A DNA stretch of 64,000 bases from Streptomyces sp. NBC_01716 (GCF_036248275.1 NZ_CP109181.1:1488001-1552000), one strand, 5' to 3'. Numbered from the stretch's first letter, positions 8,253 to 17,367 are shown. Translations and numbers: made by a program. The notes: generated by a model from the letters alone, not told the origin.

Positions 8253-8397
8253 GCCCTCCGGGCGGGTCGTCGCGGATCATGTCCACGGTGATCGCCCAGC
8301 GTTCGTGGTCGCGCCAGGCCCCCGTCGATCCGCAGGAAGTCGGGCGAGAAGCCCTCGTGGCGGACGAGGGCTCGGCGTACGTCCCGCGACGAATGCG
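8233..8397 (-). pseudogene. Frameshifted C-terminal remnant of a GNAT acetyltransferase
   Basis: Reading leftwards from 8397, one frame gives RDVRRALVRHEGFSPDFLRIDG. The family continuation WRDHERWAITVDMI then appears in a second frame. The shift falls in a G-run at about 8320 (GACGGGGGCC), consistent with a one-base insertion. EGF-SP-x-FLRIDG-x-WRDHERW is typical of the end of RimJ/RimL-type acetyltransferases. The N-terminal two thirds are absent; upstream sequence changes into an IS5-type transposase fragment. The call rests on motif recognition only. Confidence 0.5.
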
Positions 8398-8424
8398 GCT
8401 AATCCGTACGACACCGAGGACAAG

Positions 8425-8607
8425 TACTGCTCCGGTTCGGGCGCGCGTCTGGACCTCTTCCAGCAGACGAGCCCAGGCGCCATCCGCTTTGCAGCGTGCG
8501 AACCGCTCGTATGCCGTCTGCCACGGTTCGTAGCGTTCTGGCAGGTCGCGCCACGGAGCGCCCGTCCGTGACCGCCATAGCACTCCATTGATCACCTGCC
8601 GATGCAA
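8425..8607 (-). pseudogene. IS5-family transposase fragment
   Basis: The minus strand encodes INGVLWRSRTGAPWRDLPERY followed by PWQTAYERFARCKADGAWARLLEEVQ. This is the conserved N-terminal domain of IS5-family (IS1381/IS427-like) transposases that precedes the DDE catalytic core. The catalytic part is missing and the frame runs into the GNAT remnant, so it cannot be active. No terminal inverted repeats or target duplication were identified. It marks a past insertion and deletion upstream of the exporter operon. Confidence 0.7.
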
Positions 8608-8658
8608 GCTTGCCGAGAAAAGCCCAGGTCAGCGATGTGTTACAGGAAGCGCGGTTTC

Positions 8659-8688
8659 ATAACTATACCTTTCGTAAGGTACAGTTAT
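8659..8688. promoter_or_regulatory. Probable TetR-family operator in front of the exporter
   Basis: ATAACTATACCTT, a 4-nt spacer TCGT, then AAGGTACAGTTAT: the arms match at 12 of 13 positions. The 30-bp site lies 36 bp upstream of the exporter start, and the TetR gene is in the same operon. It is AT-richer than its surroundings, as expected for a promoter-operator. Confidence 0.7.
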
Positions 8689-8723
8689 GGGGTCGTGATG
8701 GTCTGCTTGAGAGGTGTGCGGAG

Positions 8724-10241
8724 ATGGTTCTGAGTGCGAAGCGGCGCTGGCTGCTGCTCGCGGTGGTGAGTGCGGGGCTGCTGTTGATCACGCTGGACAA
8801 TTCCATCCTGTACGCGGCGTTGCCGACGCTGGTGGAGGATCTCGGCGCGAGCAGTTCGGAGAGCTTGTGGATCATCAACGCCTATCCGGTGGTGATGGCC
8901 GGGCTGCTGCTGGGCAGCGGGACGCTGGGGGACCGGGTGGGGCACCGGCGGATGTTTCTGATCGGTCTGGTGGTCTTCGGGGCCGCCTCGCCGGCCGCCG
9001 CGTTCTCGTCGAGCCCGGAGGCACTGATCGCGGCGCGGGCGTTCCTGGCGGTGGGGGCGGCGGCGATGATGCCCGCGACCCTGGCCCTGATCCGTGTCAC
9101 GTTCGAGGACGAACGTGAGCGCAACGTTGCCATCGCCGTCTGGGGAAGCCTGGCAATCGTGGGCAGCGGGCTCGGCCCGATCGTCAGCGGCATCCTGCTC
9201 AACAGCTTCTGGTGGGGGTCGGTCTTCCTCATCAACGTCCCCGTCGTCATCGCGGCGATCATCGCCACGCTGGTCCTCGCGCCCTCCAACGACGCCGATC
9301 CCTCCAAGCGCTGGGATCTGATCTCCTCGCTGCTCGCGCTCGTCGCCCTGGTCGGTCTGGTGATCGCGATCAAGGAGACCGCGAAGACCAGCCCCACCCC
9401 CCTCGTCATGGCCACCGCCGTCCTCGCGGCGGCAGTGGCCGGGTGGGCGTTCGCCAGGCGGCAGCGCCGCCTGCCTTACCCGCTGCTGGACTTCGCGATC
9501 TTCCGCAACCCGGCGTTCCTCGCCGGCGTCCTGGCCGCCGGGCTGTCCATGTTCGCCATCGCCGGTGTCCAGTTGGTCACCACCCAGCGCTTCCAGCTCG
9601 TGGAAGGCTTCAGCCCGCTGCGCGCGGGGCTGCTGGTCGCCGCCCTCGCCTTGGGGTCACTGCCGACGGCCATGGTCGGCGGTGCTGTTCTGCACAAGGT
9701 CGGTCTCCTGCCCATCGTCGCGGGCGGTCTCGCCCTCAGCACGGCCGGCGCCGCGGTGGTTCTGGTCAGCTTCAACACGAGCATGGAACTGCTGGTGACC
9801 GGGTTGCTGATCGCCGGCGCCGGGCTCGGGGCGGCGATGTCTGTCGCTTCCAGCGCGATCATGGGCAACGTCCCGGCCCGCCGGGCCGGCATGGCTTCCT
9901 CCATCGAGGAGGTCTCCTACGAGTTCGGCAGCCTCATCGCGGTCGCGCTTCTCGGCAGTCTCCTGACCGCCGTCTACAGCACGACCATCGACCTGCCCGC
10001 CGGGGTGCCGGACGGGGCGCGCGACAGTCTCGACGCCGCGCTCGCACTGGGCAAGGACAATCCCTCGCTGATCACCGCGGCCTCCAACGCGTTCGACAGT
10101 GCGTACTTCGTCGTGATGGTCGTGGTCACCGCCGTGATGGCCGTCGGCGCGATCGCGACGGGTCTGCTCCTGCGCCGTCACGGGCCCGGATCAGCCCTGA
10201 CCGCCGCAGCGCACGCCGCCGCAGTCCCAGCACACCACTGA
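8724..10241 (+). CDS. MFS drug exporter, DHA2/QacA type (14 TM)
   Basis: The 505-residue integral membrane protein has the DHA2 family signature: LDNSILYAALPTL in helix 1, LLGSGTLGDRVGHRRMFLIGL (motif A, loop 2-3) and a proline/glycine-rich motif C (GSGLGPIVSG) in helix 5. About 14 hydrophobic segments are visible. Such proteins export toxic cations, dyes or antibiotics in exchange for protons. ATG at 8724 is preferred because upstream codons overlap the 8659-8688 operator. The TetR gene follows after 17 bp, so exporter and repressor probably form an autoregulated operon induced by the exported compound. Confidence 0.9.
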   Translation: MVLSAKRRWLLLAVVSAGLLLITLDNSILYAALPTLVEDLGASSSESLWIINAYPVVMAGLLLGSGTLGDRVGHRRMFLIGLVVFGAASPAAAFSSSPEALIAARAFLAVGAAAMMPATLALIRVTFEDERERNVAIAVWGSLAIVGSGLGPIVSGILLNSFWWGSVFLINVPVVIAAIIATLVLAPSNDADPSKRWDLISSLLALVALVGLVIAIKETAKTSPTPLVMATAVLAAAVAGWAFARRQRRLPYPLLDFAIFRNPAFLAGVLAAGLSMFAIAGVQLVTTQRFQLVEGFSPLRAGLLVAALALGSLPTAMVGGAVLHKVGLLPIVAGGLALSTAGAAVVLVSFNTSMELLVTGLLIAGAGLGAAMSVASSAIMGNVPARRAGMASSIEEVSYEFGSLIAVALLGSLLTAVYSTTIDLPAGVPDGARDSLDAALALGKDNPSLITAASNAFDSAYFVVMVVVTAVMAVGAIATGLLLRRHGPGSALTAAAHAAAVPAHH

Positions 10242-10258
10242 CCGGACCGGGAGCAACC

Positions 10259-10804
10259 ATGCGGACCAGCAAACGAACCCAGATTCTTGAAGCGGCCGCC
10301 CGCGTCGTGGAGCGCGAGGGCGTCAAGAGCGTCACCTTCGACTCCGTCGCCGCCGAGGCCGGCCTGACCAAGGGCGGTCTCCTCTACCACTTCGCCTCCC
10401 GCGACGACCTCGTGCAGGCCATCCACCAGCATCTCGCCGCTCAGTGGGAAGCGGGCATGGCCGCAGCGGCGGGAAAGCCCGCAAGCGAAGCCACTGCCGC
10501 CGAACGGCTCACCGCCTACACCCGCGTCGCCACCCAGAGCGCCACCCGCGCCGAGTTGCTGTTCATGCTGGAAGGAGCGACGACCACCGAACACGCCGCC
10601 CCCTGGAACGCGGTGATCGAACGCTGGGCACCGCCTCCCGCCCCAGCCATCGACGACCCCGCCGCGCTCGACCGGTTCATCGCCCGCCTGGCCGCCGACG
10701 GACTGTGGCTGTACGAATCCCTCACGGCCGAACGTCTCGCCCCCGACCTCCGGCAAGCCATCGCCGAACGCATTGCCGGCACCCTCAACCGCGACGGCGA
10801 CTGA
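10259..10804 (+). CDS. TetR family transcriptional repressor of the exporter
   Basis: The 181-residue protein has an N-terminal TetR helix-turn-helix at about residues 5-50 (ILEAAARVVEREGVKSVTFDSV, then AGLTKGGLLYHFASRDDLV) and a helical C-terminal ligand-binding domain. It is encoded 17 bp after the exporter gene on the same strand. The likely target is the palindrome at 8659-8688. By analogy with QacR-type regulators, ligand binding would release DNA and derepress both genes. The ligand is unknown. Confidence 0.9.
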   Translation: MRTSKRTQILEAAARVVEREGVKSVTFDSVAAEAGLTKGGLLYHFASRDDLVQAIHQHLAAQWEAGMAAAAGKPASEATAAERLTAYTRVATQSATRAELLFMLEGATTTEHAAPWNAVIERWAPPPAPAIDDPAALDRFIARLAADGLWLYESLTAERLAPDLRQAIAERIAGTLNRDGD

Positions 10805-10898
10805 CCGCGATCCAACGGTAACCGCGCCCACCTGCGTAGGCGTGGCATCAAGGGACAGCCGCTGCCGCGCGGGAAATGGTGTCGGACATCGCGCCGGC

Positions 10899-11861
10899 CT
10901 AGTTCGCCAGCGCCGGCTCGTCCAGCGTGAGCGTGGCCGTGCCGTCCGACGCGTCCAGGACCGCCGGGACGCCCAGTGGCACCGTCAGGTTCGTCGGGCC
11001 GTGGCCGAAGCCCAGTTCCTCGGCCACCGGGACGCCGAGGGCGCCGAGGCGGTCGAGCATCAGGGTTCGGACCGCCTCGTACGGGCCGCAGCCCGCCCAG
11101 GAGCCGAGCGCGACCCCGGCGACCCCGTCCAGCCAGCCGGAGCGCAGGAGTTGGGTGAGGATCCGGTCCAGCCGGTACGGCTCCTCCTCGATGTCCTCGA
11201 TCAGCAGCAGGCCGCCGGCGGCGGACGGGCGGGCGTGCGGGGTGCCGAGGTCGGCGGCGAGCAGGCTGACGCAGCCGCCGAGGGTGACGCCGTGGGCCCG
11301 GCCGGGAACGAGCGCGCCCGCCGTGTCCAGGCCGATGGTCCGGACGGTCTCCGGGTCGAGGAGCGTCGCGCGCAGCGACTCCTGGGTCGCCGGGTCCTTG
11401 AGGAAGGTCAGGGCGGCGACCATCGGACCGTGCAGGGTGGAGACTCCCGCGCGTACGGCGAACGCCTCGTGCAGCACGGTGATGTCGCTGTAGCCGACGA
11501 AGGCCTTGGGGGGCGCCGCGCGTACGGCGTCCCAGTCGAGCAGGTCGGCCATGCGCTGGGCGCCGTAGCCGCCGCGTGCGCACAGGACGGCCGAGACCGT
11601 GGGGTCGCACCAGGCGTCCTGGAGGTCGCGGGCGCGTGCCTCGTCCGATCCCGCGAGATAGTCCAACTCCGCGTGCAGGTCCAGGACATGGGGTGCCACA
11701 ACGGGGTCGAGGCCCCAGCCGCGCAGGATGTCCAGGCCCGCTTCGAGCCGGTCGGCGGGCACGGGGCCGCTGGGTGCGACGACGGCGACCTTCGCGCCGG
11801 GCCGCAGCCGGGGCGCACGCACCAACGGGCCCACGGAAGAGCCGGGGGACACGGGGGTCAC
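10899..11861 (-). CDS. LD-carboxypeptidase (peptidase S66)
   Basis: The 320-residue protein belongs to family S66 (LdcA/MccF). LdcA-type members are cytoplasmic serine peptidases that remove the terminal D-alanine from murein tetrapeptides; MccF-type members inactivate microcin-like compounds. The family start (GAKVAVVAPSGPV), the ARGGYG loop and the nucleophile region GYSDITVLH are all present. The GTG start at 11861 overlaps the TGA stop of the S9 peptidase (GTGA), so translation is coupled. It is the last gene of the 17271-10899 operon. LdcA activity fits the D-aminopeptidase in the same operon. Confidence 0.85.
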   Translation of the reverse strand: MTPVSPGSSVGPLVRAPRLRPGAKVAVVAPSGPVPADRLEAGLDILRGWGLDPVVAPHVLDLHAELDYLAGSDEARARDLQDAWCDPTVSAVLCARGGYGAQRMADLLDWDAVRAAPPKAFVGYSDITVLHEAFAVRAGVSTLHGPMVAALTFLKDPATQESLRATLLDPETVRTIGLDTAGALVPGRAHGVTLGGCVSLLAADLGTPHARPSAAGGLLLIEDIEEEPYRLDRILTQLLRSGWLDGVAGVALGSWAGCGPYEAVRTLMLDRLGALGVPVAEELGFGHGPTNLTVPLGVPAVLDASDGTATLTLDEPALAN

Positions 11862-13873
11862 TTCCTCAGCTCCAGCACCGGGACGTCGGGGCGGCTGATC
11901 CCGAACGTCCGTGCGTACAGGGACAGTTCGGCCTCCAGCGCGCGGACCATCGTGTCCGCCCTGCGGAAGCCGTGGCCCTCCCCCTCGAAGGTGATGTACG
12001 CGTGCGGGACGTCGCGCCCGGCCAGTTGGGCGAGGAAGCGTTCGCACTGGACCGGCGGGCAGATCACGTCGTCCAGCCCCTGGAGCAGCAGGAACGGCGC
12101 GGTGATCCGGTCGACGTGGTTGATCGGCGAGCGTTCGCGGTAGCGGCCCGGTACGTCGGCGAAGGGACCGACGAGCGACTCCAGATACCGCGACTCGAAG
12201 TCGTGCGTCCCGTCCGAGACCCAGCTCGACAGGTCGAGGATCGGGTAGATGACGGTGCCGCACGCGTAGACGTCGGTGGAGGTGAGCGACGCGGCGCTGG
12301 TCCAGCCGCCCGCGCTGCCGCCCCGGATCGCGAGCCGGGCGGGATCGGCGGTGCCCTCGTCGGCGAGGGCGCGCGCGACGGCCGCGCAGTCCTCGACGTC
12401 GACAACACCCCACTGTTCACGCAGCCGTTCGCGGTAGGCGCGCCCGTAGCCGGTGGAGCCGCCGTAGTTGACCTCGGCGACGCCGATGCCGCGCGAGGTG
12501 AAGTAGGCGATCTCCAGGTCGAGTACGAGCGGGGCGTGGCTGGTGGGCCCGCCGTGCGCCCATACGACGTACGGGGGCAACTCCTCGGCGGGCGCGCTGT
12601 GGTCGGGGCTGTGCGGCGGGTAGATGTGGGCGTGGATCTCCCGGTCGCCTGGGCCGGTGAACGTACGGATCTGTGGCTCGGGGTAGTACACGGGGTCGAC
12701 CGGGTCGTCGTGCGCCGAGCCGATGACCCGGGCCCGCCCGGTGGCGGTGTCCAGCTCCACGATCTCGTACGCGCTGCGCGGGCTGGCGCCGACGCCGATC
12801 ACGCGGGTGCCCCGGACGGCTAGGGTGGCGGCCCATTCGGTCCAGGGCCCCGCCGCGTCGGCGAGTTGGCCGGTCTCGGGGTCGAGGATGCCGAGCGCGG
12901 TGGCGCCCTTGCCGTGGACGACGGCGATCATGCCGTCGGCCATCGGCCGGAACCACTGGAGGCCGATCTTCCACAGCGGTCCGCCGAACTCCTCGTCCAC
13001 GGCCGGGCTCAGCCGGGTGGGCGCGGTGACGCCGCCCGGGGACGACGGGTCGATCCGCAGCCGGTTCAGCTGCCACCAGTCGCCGGGGTCGGAGACGTAC
13101 AGAAGGGAGCCGTCGGACGCCCAGTCGGCCTGTACGACGGCCTCCTCGGGGCCTCCCGCGACGGTACGGACCCCGGTGAAGGCGTCCGTCCCGGCGGTGT
13201 CGGCGAGCAGCAACTCCGTGCCGTCCCAGGGCATTCGGGGGTGGTCCCAGGCGATCCAGGCGACATGCAGGCCGTCCGGTGACACCCGGGGTCCGGTGAC
13301 GAAGCGGTGCCGGTCGTCGGAGAGTTCGCTCACCGCCGTGCGGTCGTCGGCGGCCGAGCCGTCCAGCGGTACGGAGGCGATGACACGGCGTACGTCGGTG
13401 GGCGACTCGCCGGTGAACTCCTCCAGCACGCACCAGACATGGCCGGCGTCGAGCCGCAGTCGCGGATCGGCCCAGCGCAGGGTGCCGGTCCTGCGGCCGT
13501 CCGGTGCGGGGGCGGGGGTGAGCGGGCGCGGCGGCCCGTCGCCGTCCGGCTCGTAGGCGTAGAGCCGCTGGTCCGGGAGGTGCGCGAAGACGATGAGCGT
13601 GGAGCCGTCGGCCCGTACCGCCCCGTCCCAGGGCCCGCCGCCGTACTCGATGACCCTGGTGCGGACGTTCCAGGGGGCGGGCAGGACCGATTCCTCACGG
13701 CCGTCGGACCGGCGGCGTACGAGGACGCGCCGGCCTTCCTCCGTGGGACGCGGTTCCGTCCACCACACCTCGTCGCCGACGGTGCCGACGTACTCCGGCC
13801 GCCCGTCGTGCGAGGCGGCCAGCGCGGCGTCGACCGGTGACGGCCATGATCCGTACGGCGCGATCCGCTGCAT
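11858..13873 (-). CDS. S9 family prolyl oligopeptidase
   Basis: The 671-residue enzyme has an N-terminal beta-propeller (about residues 1-410) and a C-terminal alpha/beta-hydrolase domain. The nucleophile lies in GGSAGGW (about residue 525), the acid in the LLLQGLDDVICPP region, and the histidine in EGEGHGF. Such peptidases cleave short peptides, often after proline, or remove acylated residues. No signal peptide is present, so it is probably cytoplasmic. The stop overlaps the LD-carboxypeptidase start, and the M20 gene ends 11 bp upstream. It is therefore the fourth gene of a peptide-handling operon. Confidence 0.9.
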   Translation of the reverse strand: MQRIAPYGSWPSPVDAALAASHDGRPEYVGTVGDEVWWTEPRPTEEGRRVLVRRRSDGREESVLPAPWNVRTRVIEYGGGPWDGAVRADGSTLIVFAHLPDQRLYAYEPDGDGPPRPLTPAPAPDGRRTGTLRWADPRLRLDAGHVWCVLEEFTGESPTDVRRVIASVPLDGSAADDRTAVSELSDDRHRFVTGPRVSPDGLHVAWIAWDHPRMPWDGTELLLADTAGTDAFTGVRTVAGGPEEAVVQADWASDGSLLYVSDPGDWWQLNRLRIDPSSPGGVTAPTRLSPAVDEEFGGPLWKIGLQWFRPMADGMIAVVHGKGATALGILDPETGQLADAAGPWTEWAATLAVRGTRVIGVGASPRSAYEIVELDTATGRARVIGSAHDDPVDPVYYPEPQIRTFTGPGDREIHAHIYPPHSPDHSAPAEELPPYVVWAHGGPTSHAPLVLDLEIAYFTSRGIGVAEVNYGGSTGYGRAYRERLREQWGVVDVEDCAAVARALADEGTADPARLAIRGGSAGGWTSAASLTSTDVYACGTVIYPILDLSSWVSDGTHDFESRYLESLVGPFADVPGRYRERSPINHVDRITAPFLLLQGLDDVICPPVQCERFLAQLAGRDVPHAYITFEGEGHGFRRADTMVRALEAELSLYARTFGISRPDVPVLELRK

Positions 13874-13884
13874 GCCGGGCTCCC

Positions 13885-15246
13885 CTATGCCGTCTGGAGA
13901 TAGTGGTCGAGAACGCGGACCCCGAAGTGCAGGGCGTCCACCGGGACCCGTTCGTCGACGCCGTGGAAGAGGGCCTGGTAGTCGAAGCCGGGGGGCAGCT
14001 TCAGCGGCGAGAAGCCGTAGCCGGTGATACCGAGCCGGGAGAACTGCTTGGCGTCGGTGCCGCCCGACATGCAGTACGGCACGACGTGCCCGGCCGGGTC
14101 GAACCGCTCGACGGCCGCGCGGAGTTTGGCGTACGTCGGTGAGTCGACCGGCGCCTGGAGGGGCGCCTCGCGGTGGTGGAACTCCCACTCCACGTCGGGT
14201 CCGGTCAACTCGTCCATCGTGGTGCGGAATTCGTCCTCGCCGCCCGGCAGCATCCGGCCGTCCACATAGGCGACGGCCTGACCGGGGATCACATTGACCT
14301 TGTAACCGGCTTCCAGGACCGTCGGGTTGGCACTGTTGCGCACGGTCGCCTCGACCAGCGCCGCCGCGGGGCCGAGCTTGGCGAGCAGCGCGTCGGGGTC
14401 GAAGTGCTCGGACTCGACGTCGGCGTCGAATCCGTGGAGGGCGGCCAGTTCCTTGAGCGCGGCACGGACGGTCGGGGTGAGCCTGAGCGGCCATTCGTGG
14501 TGGCCGATGCGGGCGACGGCCGCCGCGAGCCTGCTGACCGCGTTGGTGCGGTTGACCTTGGAGCCGTGGCCCGCCCTGCCGTGTGCGGTGAGCTTGAGCC
14601 AGGCGGTGCCGCGTTCGCCCGCGGCGACGGGGTAGAGCGTCATGCCGGGCCCGGCGTGGAAGGTGAAGGCCCCGGACTCGCTGATGCCCTCCGTACAGCC
14701 CTCGAAGAGCTCCGGGTGGTGGTCGGCGAGGAAGCCGGAGCCGTCGATCGCGCTGGCCTCCTCGTCGGCGGTGTACGCGATCACGATGTCCCGGCGCGGC
14801 CGGACGCCGGCGCGGGCCCAGGCGCGGACGACGGCGAGCACCATCGCGTCCATGTTCTTCATGTCGACGGCCCCGCGACCCCATACGACGCCGTCCCTGA
14901 CCTCGCCGGAGAAGGGGTGCACGGACCAGTCGGCGGGTTCGGCGGGTACGACGTCCAGATGGCCGTGGACCAGGAGCGCGTCGGCCGTCGGGTCGGTGCC
15001 CGGGATGCGCGCGACCACGTTGGTGCGGCCGGTGGTCCGTTCGAGGAGCGCGGGCTCCAGTCCGGCGGCGGCCAGCCGCTCGGCGACGTACTCGGCGGCG
15101 GGGCGCTCCCGGCAGTCGCCGCTGCCCCGGTTGGTGGTGTCGATACGGATGAGGTCGGAGGTGAACGACACCGCCTCGTCCAGCGCCACCATGTCGATGG
15201 GCTCCGCCCGGTCCGTACTCGCGTTCTCCTGCGTCATGTCAGCCAT
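13885..15246 (-). CDS. M20/M25/M40 family metallopeptidase
   Basis: The 453-residue zinc aminoacylase/peptidase keeps the co-catalytic metal motifs: VHGHLDVVPA (His and Asp), WGRGAVDMKN (bridging Asp) and TADEEAS (catalytic Glu pair). A dimerisation domain lies in the middle (GRAGHGSKVN). Family members hydrolyse dipeptides or N-acyl amino acids in the cytoplasm. The ATG at 15246 is preferred because GGAGG lies 6 bp before it; it overlaps the end of the M55 gene by 8 bp. An ATG at 15237 is an alternative. It probably acts in the same peptide-degrading pathway as its neighbours. Confidence 0.9.
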   Translation of the reverse strand: MADMTQENASTDRAEPIDMVALDEAVSFTSDLIRIDTTNRGSGDCRERPAAEYVAERLAAAGLEPALLERTTGRTNVVARIPGTDPTADALLVHGHLDVVPAEPADWSVHPFSGEVRDGVVWGRGAVDMKNMDAMVLAVVRAWARAGVRPRRDIVIAYTADEEASAIDGSGFLADHHPELFEGCTEGISESGAFTFHAGPGMTLYPVAAGERGTAWLKLTAHGRAGHGSKVNRTNAVSRLAAAVARIGHHEWPLRLTPTVRAALKELAALHGFDADVESEHFDPDALLAKLGPAAALVEATVRNSANPTVLEAGYKVNVIPGQAVAYVDGRMLPGGEDEFRTTMDELTGPDVEWEFHHREAPLQAPVDSPTYAKLRAAVERFDPAGHVVPYCMSGGTDAKQFSRLGITGYGFSPLKLPPGFDYQALFHGVDERVPVDALHFGVRVLDHYLQTA

Positions 15247-16072
15247 ACTGCTCCTCCACCGCGGCCGAGACGATCGTGGTGACCGCCTTGAAGGTGCGAA
15301 TGCCCTCGTACATCGTCCCGCTCGTGTACGCGACCCGCCGTTCACCCGCGCGCACCACTCCGGGGACGACGGTGGAGGCGGCGGCGAGATGCTCGGCGTC
15401 GAACTCCAGCTCGACGGTGTAGGGGCCGACGGCGACCGGTTCGTACCGTACGGCCAGCGCGGTGGCCTCCTTGGCCGCCGCGCGGATGGCGGCGGCGGTA
15501 CGCGCGGGGGTGCGGCAGACCGCGGCGTACCGCGAGACATGGTCCTTGACCGCGACCTTGCGGGCGCCCGCCGCGTATCCGTCGGCGTCCGCGCAGGTCA
15601 GGTCGTCACCGGTGACGAGGACGACGGGGACGCCGTACTCGGCGACGACCTGCGCGTTGAGCAGGCCCTCACTCGCGCGGGCGCCGTTGAGCCAGACACC
15701 GGTGATGGAGTTGGCGAGATAGGTGTGCGCGAGGACGCCTTCGGTGCCCGCGCCCGTGTGGTAGCCGACGAACGCGATCGCGTCGACGTCGCCGTGCTGG
15801 ACGCCCTCCACCATGCTCAGCGACTTGTGACGGCCGGTGAGCATCTGGGCGCGCTCGTCCAGCTCTTCGAGGAGCAGGTTGCGCATGGTCCAGTGCGCCT
15901 CGTTGATCAGCACCTCGTCGGCGCCCCCGTCGAAGAAGCCGAGGACGGCGGCGTTCACGTCCGAGGTGAACAGCGCGCGGCAGCGCTCCCACTGCGGCGT
16001 CCCCGGCAGGACGTCGGCCGGCCAGGTCACCCCGGTGGCGCCCTCCATGTCGGCGCTGATGAGGATCTTCAT
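15239..16072 (-). CDS. M55 family D-aminopeptidase (DppA-like)
   Basis: The 277-residue protein starts with MKILISADMEGATGV, the zinc-binding opening of the M55/DppA family, and contains the later conserved EAHWTMRN and GYHTGAG motifs with metal-ligating residues. Bacillus DppA removes D-alanine from D-Ala-D-Ala-type peptides and forms a ring-shaped decamer. Here it follows an MFS transporter by 44 bp and overlaps the M20 gene. The operon also holds an LD-carboxypeptidase, so a role in recycling D-amino-acid peptides from cell wall is a reasonable inference. Confidence 0.85.
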   Translation of the reverse strand: MKILISADMEGATGVTWPADVLPGTPQWERCRALFTSDVNAAVLGFFDGGADEVLINEAHWTMRNLLLEELDERAQMLTGRHKSLSMVEGVQHGDVDAIAFVGYHTGAGTEGVLAHTYLANSITGVWLNGARASEGLLNAQVVAEYGVPVVLVTGDDLTCADADGYAAGARKVAVKDHVSRYAAVCRTPARTAAAIRAAAKEATALAVRYEPVAVGPYTVELEFDAEHLAAASTVVPGVVRAGERRVAYTSGTMYEGIRTFKAVTTIVSAAVEEQYG

Positions 16073-16116
16073 TTCGCCCACGCTACCCGCCGCCGAATCC
16101 CCCGGCCAGAGCCCCT

Positions 16117-17271
16117 TCACCCACCGCCGGGACCCGGCCGGGCCGCCCCGGACATGCTCCGTGCCGATATGACGAGTACGGCCAGCGCCACCAGCGGCGC
16201 GCCCGCCGCCGCCGCGAACCCCAGGTCCCCGTACGCGTGGTACATCGGCAGCCACACGGGCGCCGCCGCGGCTCCTCCGAAGAACTGGGCCGACAGGGCG
16301 AGCGACGCGGCGCCGCCCCGGTTGTCGGGTGCGCTGGTCACCGCCAGCGTGTTGGTCACCGAGCGCAGGCCCGTCACCGCCGCGCCGACCAGCGCCACGC
16401 CCGTCAGGAGCACCGGCAGGCTGGTCGCGAGAGCGGCGGTCACCAGCCCCGTGACGAGCACCGCGTTGGACGCGATGCCGGAGAGGTGCGGGCCCTTCCC
16501 GGCGAGCAGACGGCCCGCCAAGGGCGCCGCGCAGATACCGGCCAGCCCGAAGGCCGAGCTGAGCAGCCCGGTCTCCACCGGACCGAGACCGAACCGGTCC
16601 CGGGCGCGGAGCACGAGCATCACGGTCAGCCCCACCGACGCGAGATAACAGAGGAACGACACCGAACAGGCCAGCAGCAGACGCCGGTTGGCCAGGGACC
16701 GCCACGAGGCGGGCGCGGTCGCGACCCGCCGGGTGGCCGAGGCCGACGGGGGGAAGCACACCAGCAGCAGTCCGCACAGCCCCGGCACCACGAACGCCAG
16801 CCGCCAGTGCACCGCCGCGCCCATCCCGCTGAACAGCGGGCTCATGCCCTGCCCGGCCGCCTGTGCGGCGGCGAACCAGCTGAGGGCACGGCCCAGCCGC
16901 TCCCCGCCGACGAGGTCGGAGATGGCGGCGACCAGCAGCGGGGTGGTGAAGGCGTTGGCCGCGCCCTGGAGCGCGCGGGCGGTCAGGAAGAGGTCCATCG
17001 TCGGAGCCACGGCGCACAGCACCGTCGCCACCACGAACCCGGCGAGCGCCACACGCATCACCCGTCCCCGCCCCCACCGCTCCGCCAGCGTGCCGCTGAC
17101 CAGCATCAGCGCGGCGAACGGGAGCATGTAGGCGGTGACGGCGCCGGCCGCGAGCCCGGGTGTGCTGTCCAGCCCGGCGGCGACCTCGTGGACGATCGGC
17201 GTGACCATCGTGCTGCCGTAGGGGCCGAGGAACCCGCCCACGTACAGGGGCCACACCCGCTGGTCACGCAC
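16117..17271 (-). CDS. MFS transporter (12 TM)
   Basis: The 384-residue membrane protein has about 12 hydrophobic segments and the MFS motif A region (GTLAERWGRGRVMRVAL) between helices 2 and 3. The GTG start at 17271 has AGGGG 7 bp before it; no ATG is better placed. It is the first gene of a minus-strand operon running through M55, M20, S9 and LD-carboxypeptidase genes, so it may import the peptides or amino-acid conjugates that they degrade. Sequence alone does not tell import from export. The C-terminus is proline/glycine rich. Confidence 0.85.
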   Translation of the reverse strand: MRDQRVWPLYVGGFLGPYGSTMVTPIVHEVAAGLDSTPGLAAGAVTAYMLPFAALMLVSGTLAERWGRGRVMRVALAGFVVATVLCAVAPTMDLFLTARALQGAANAFTTPLLVAAISDLVGGERLGRALSWFAAAQAAGQGMSPLFSGMGAAVHWRLAFVVPGLCGLLLVCFPPSASATRRVATAPASWRSLANRRLLLACSVSFLCYLASVGLTVMLVLRARDRFGLGPVETGLLSSAFGLAGICAAPLAGRLLAGKGPHLSGIASNAVLVTGLVTAALATSLPVLLTGVALVGAAVTGLRSVTNTLAVTSAPDNRGGAASLALSAQFFGGAAAAPVWLPMYHAYGDLGFAAAAGAPLVALAVLVISARSMSGAARPGPGGG

Positions 17272-17367
17272 AGTCGGACCCCTGTCGGGAGAGGAGCGGG
17301 AAGGGAGCGGGAGAGGAGGAAGGGCGGGATGCGACGGCGGGGAGGGATGGGAGGATGCGCGCAGACC

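Noticed and set aside
11858..14884. 1008-residue minus-strand frame as a single giant S9 protein
   Set aside because: The first third is an out-of-frame shadow of the M20 peptidase gene; S9 homology starts at ATG 13873.
15239..17254. 671-residue frame joining MFS and M55 regions
   Set aside because: The upstream part is a shadow of the MFS gene in another frame; the real M55 start is 16072.
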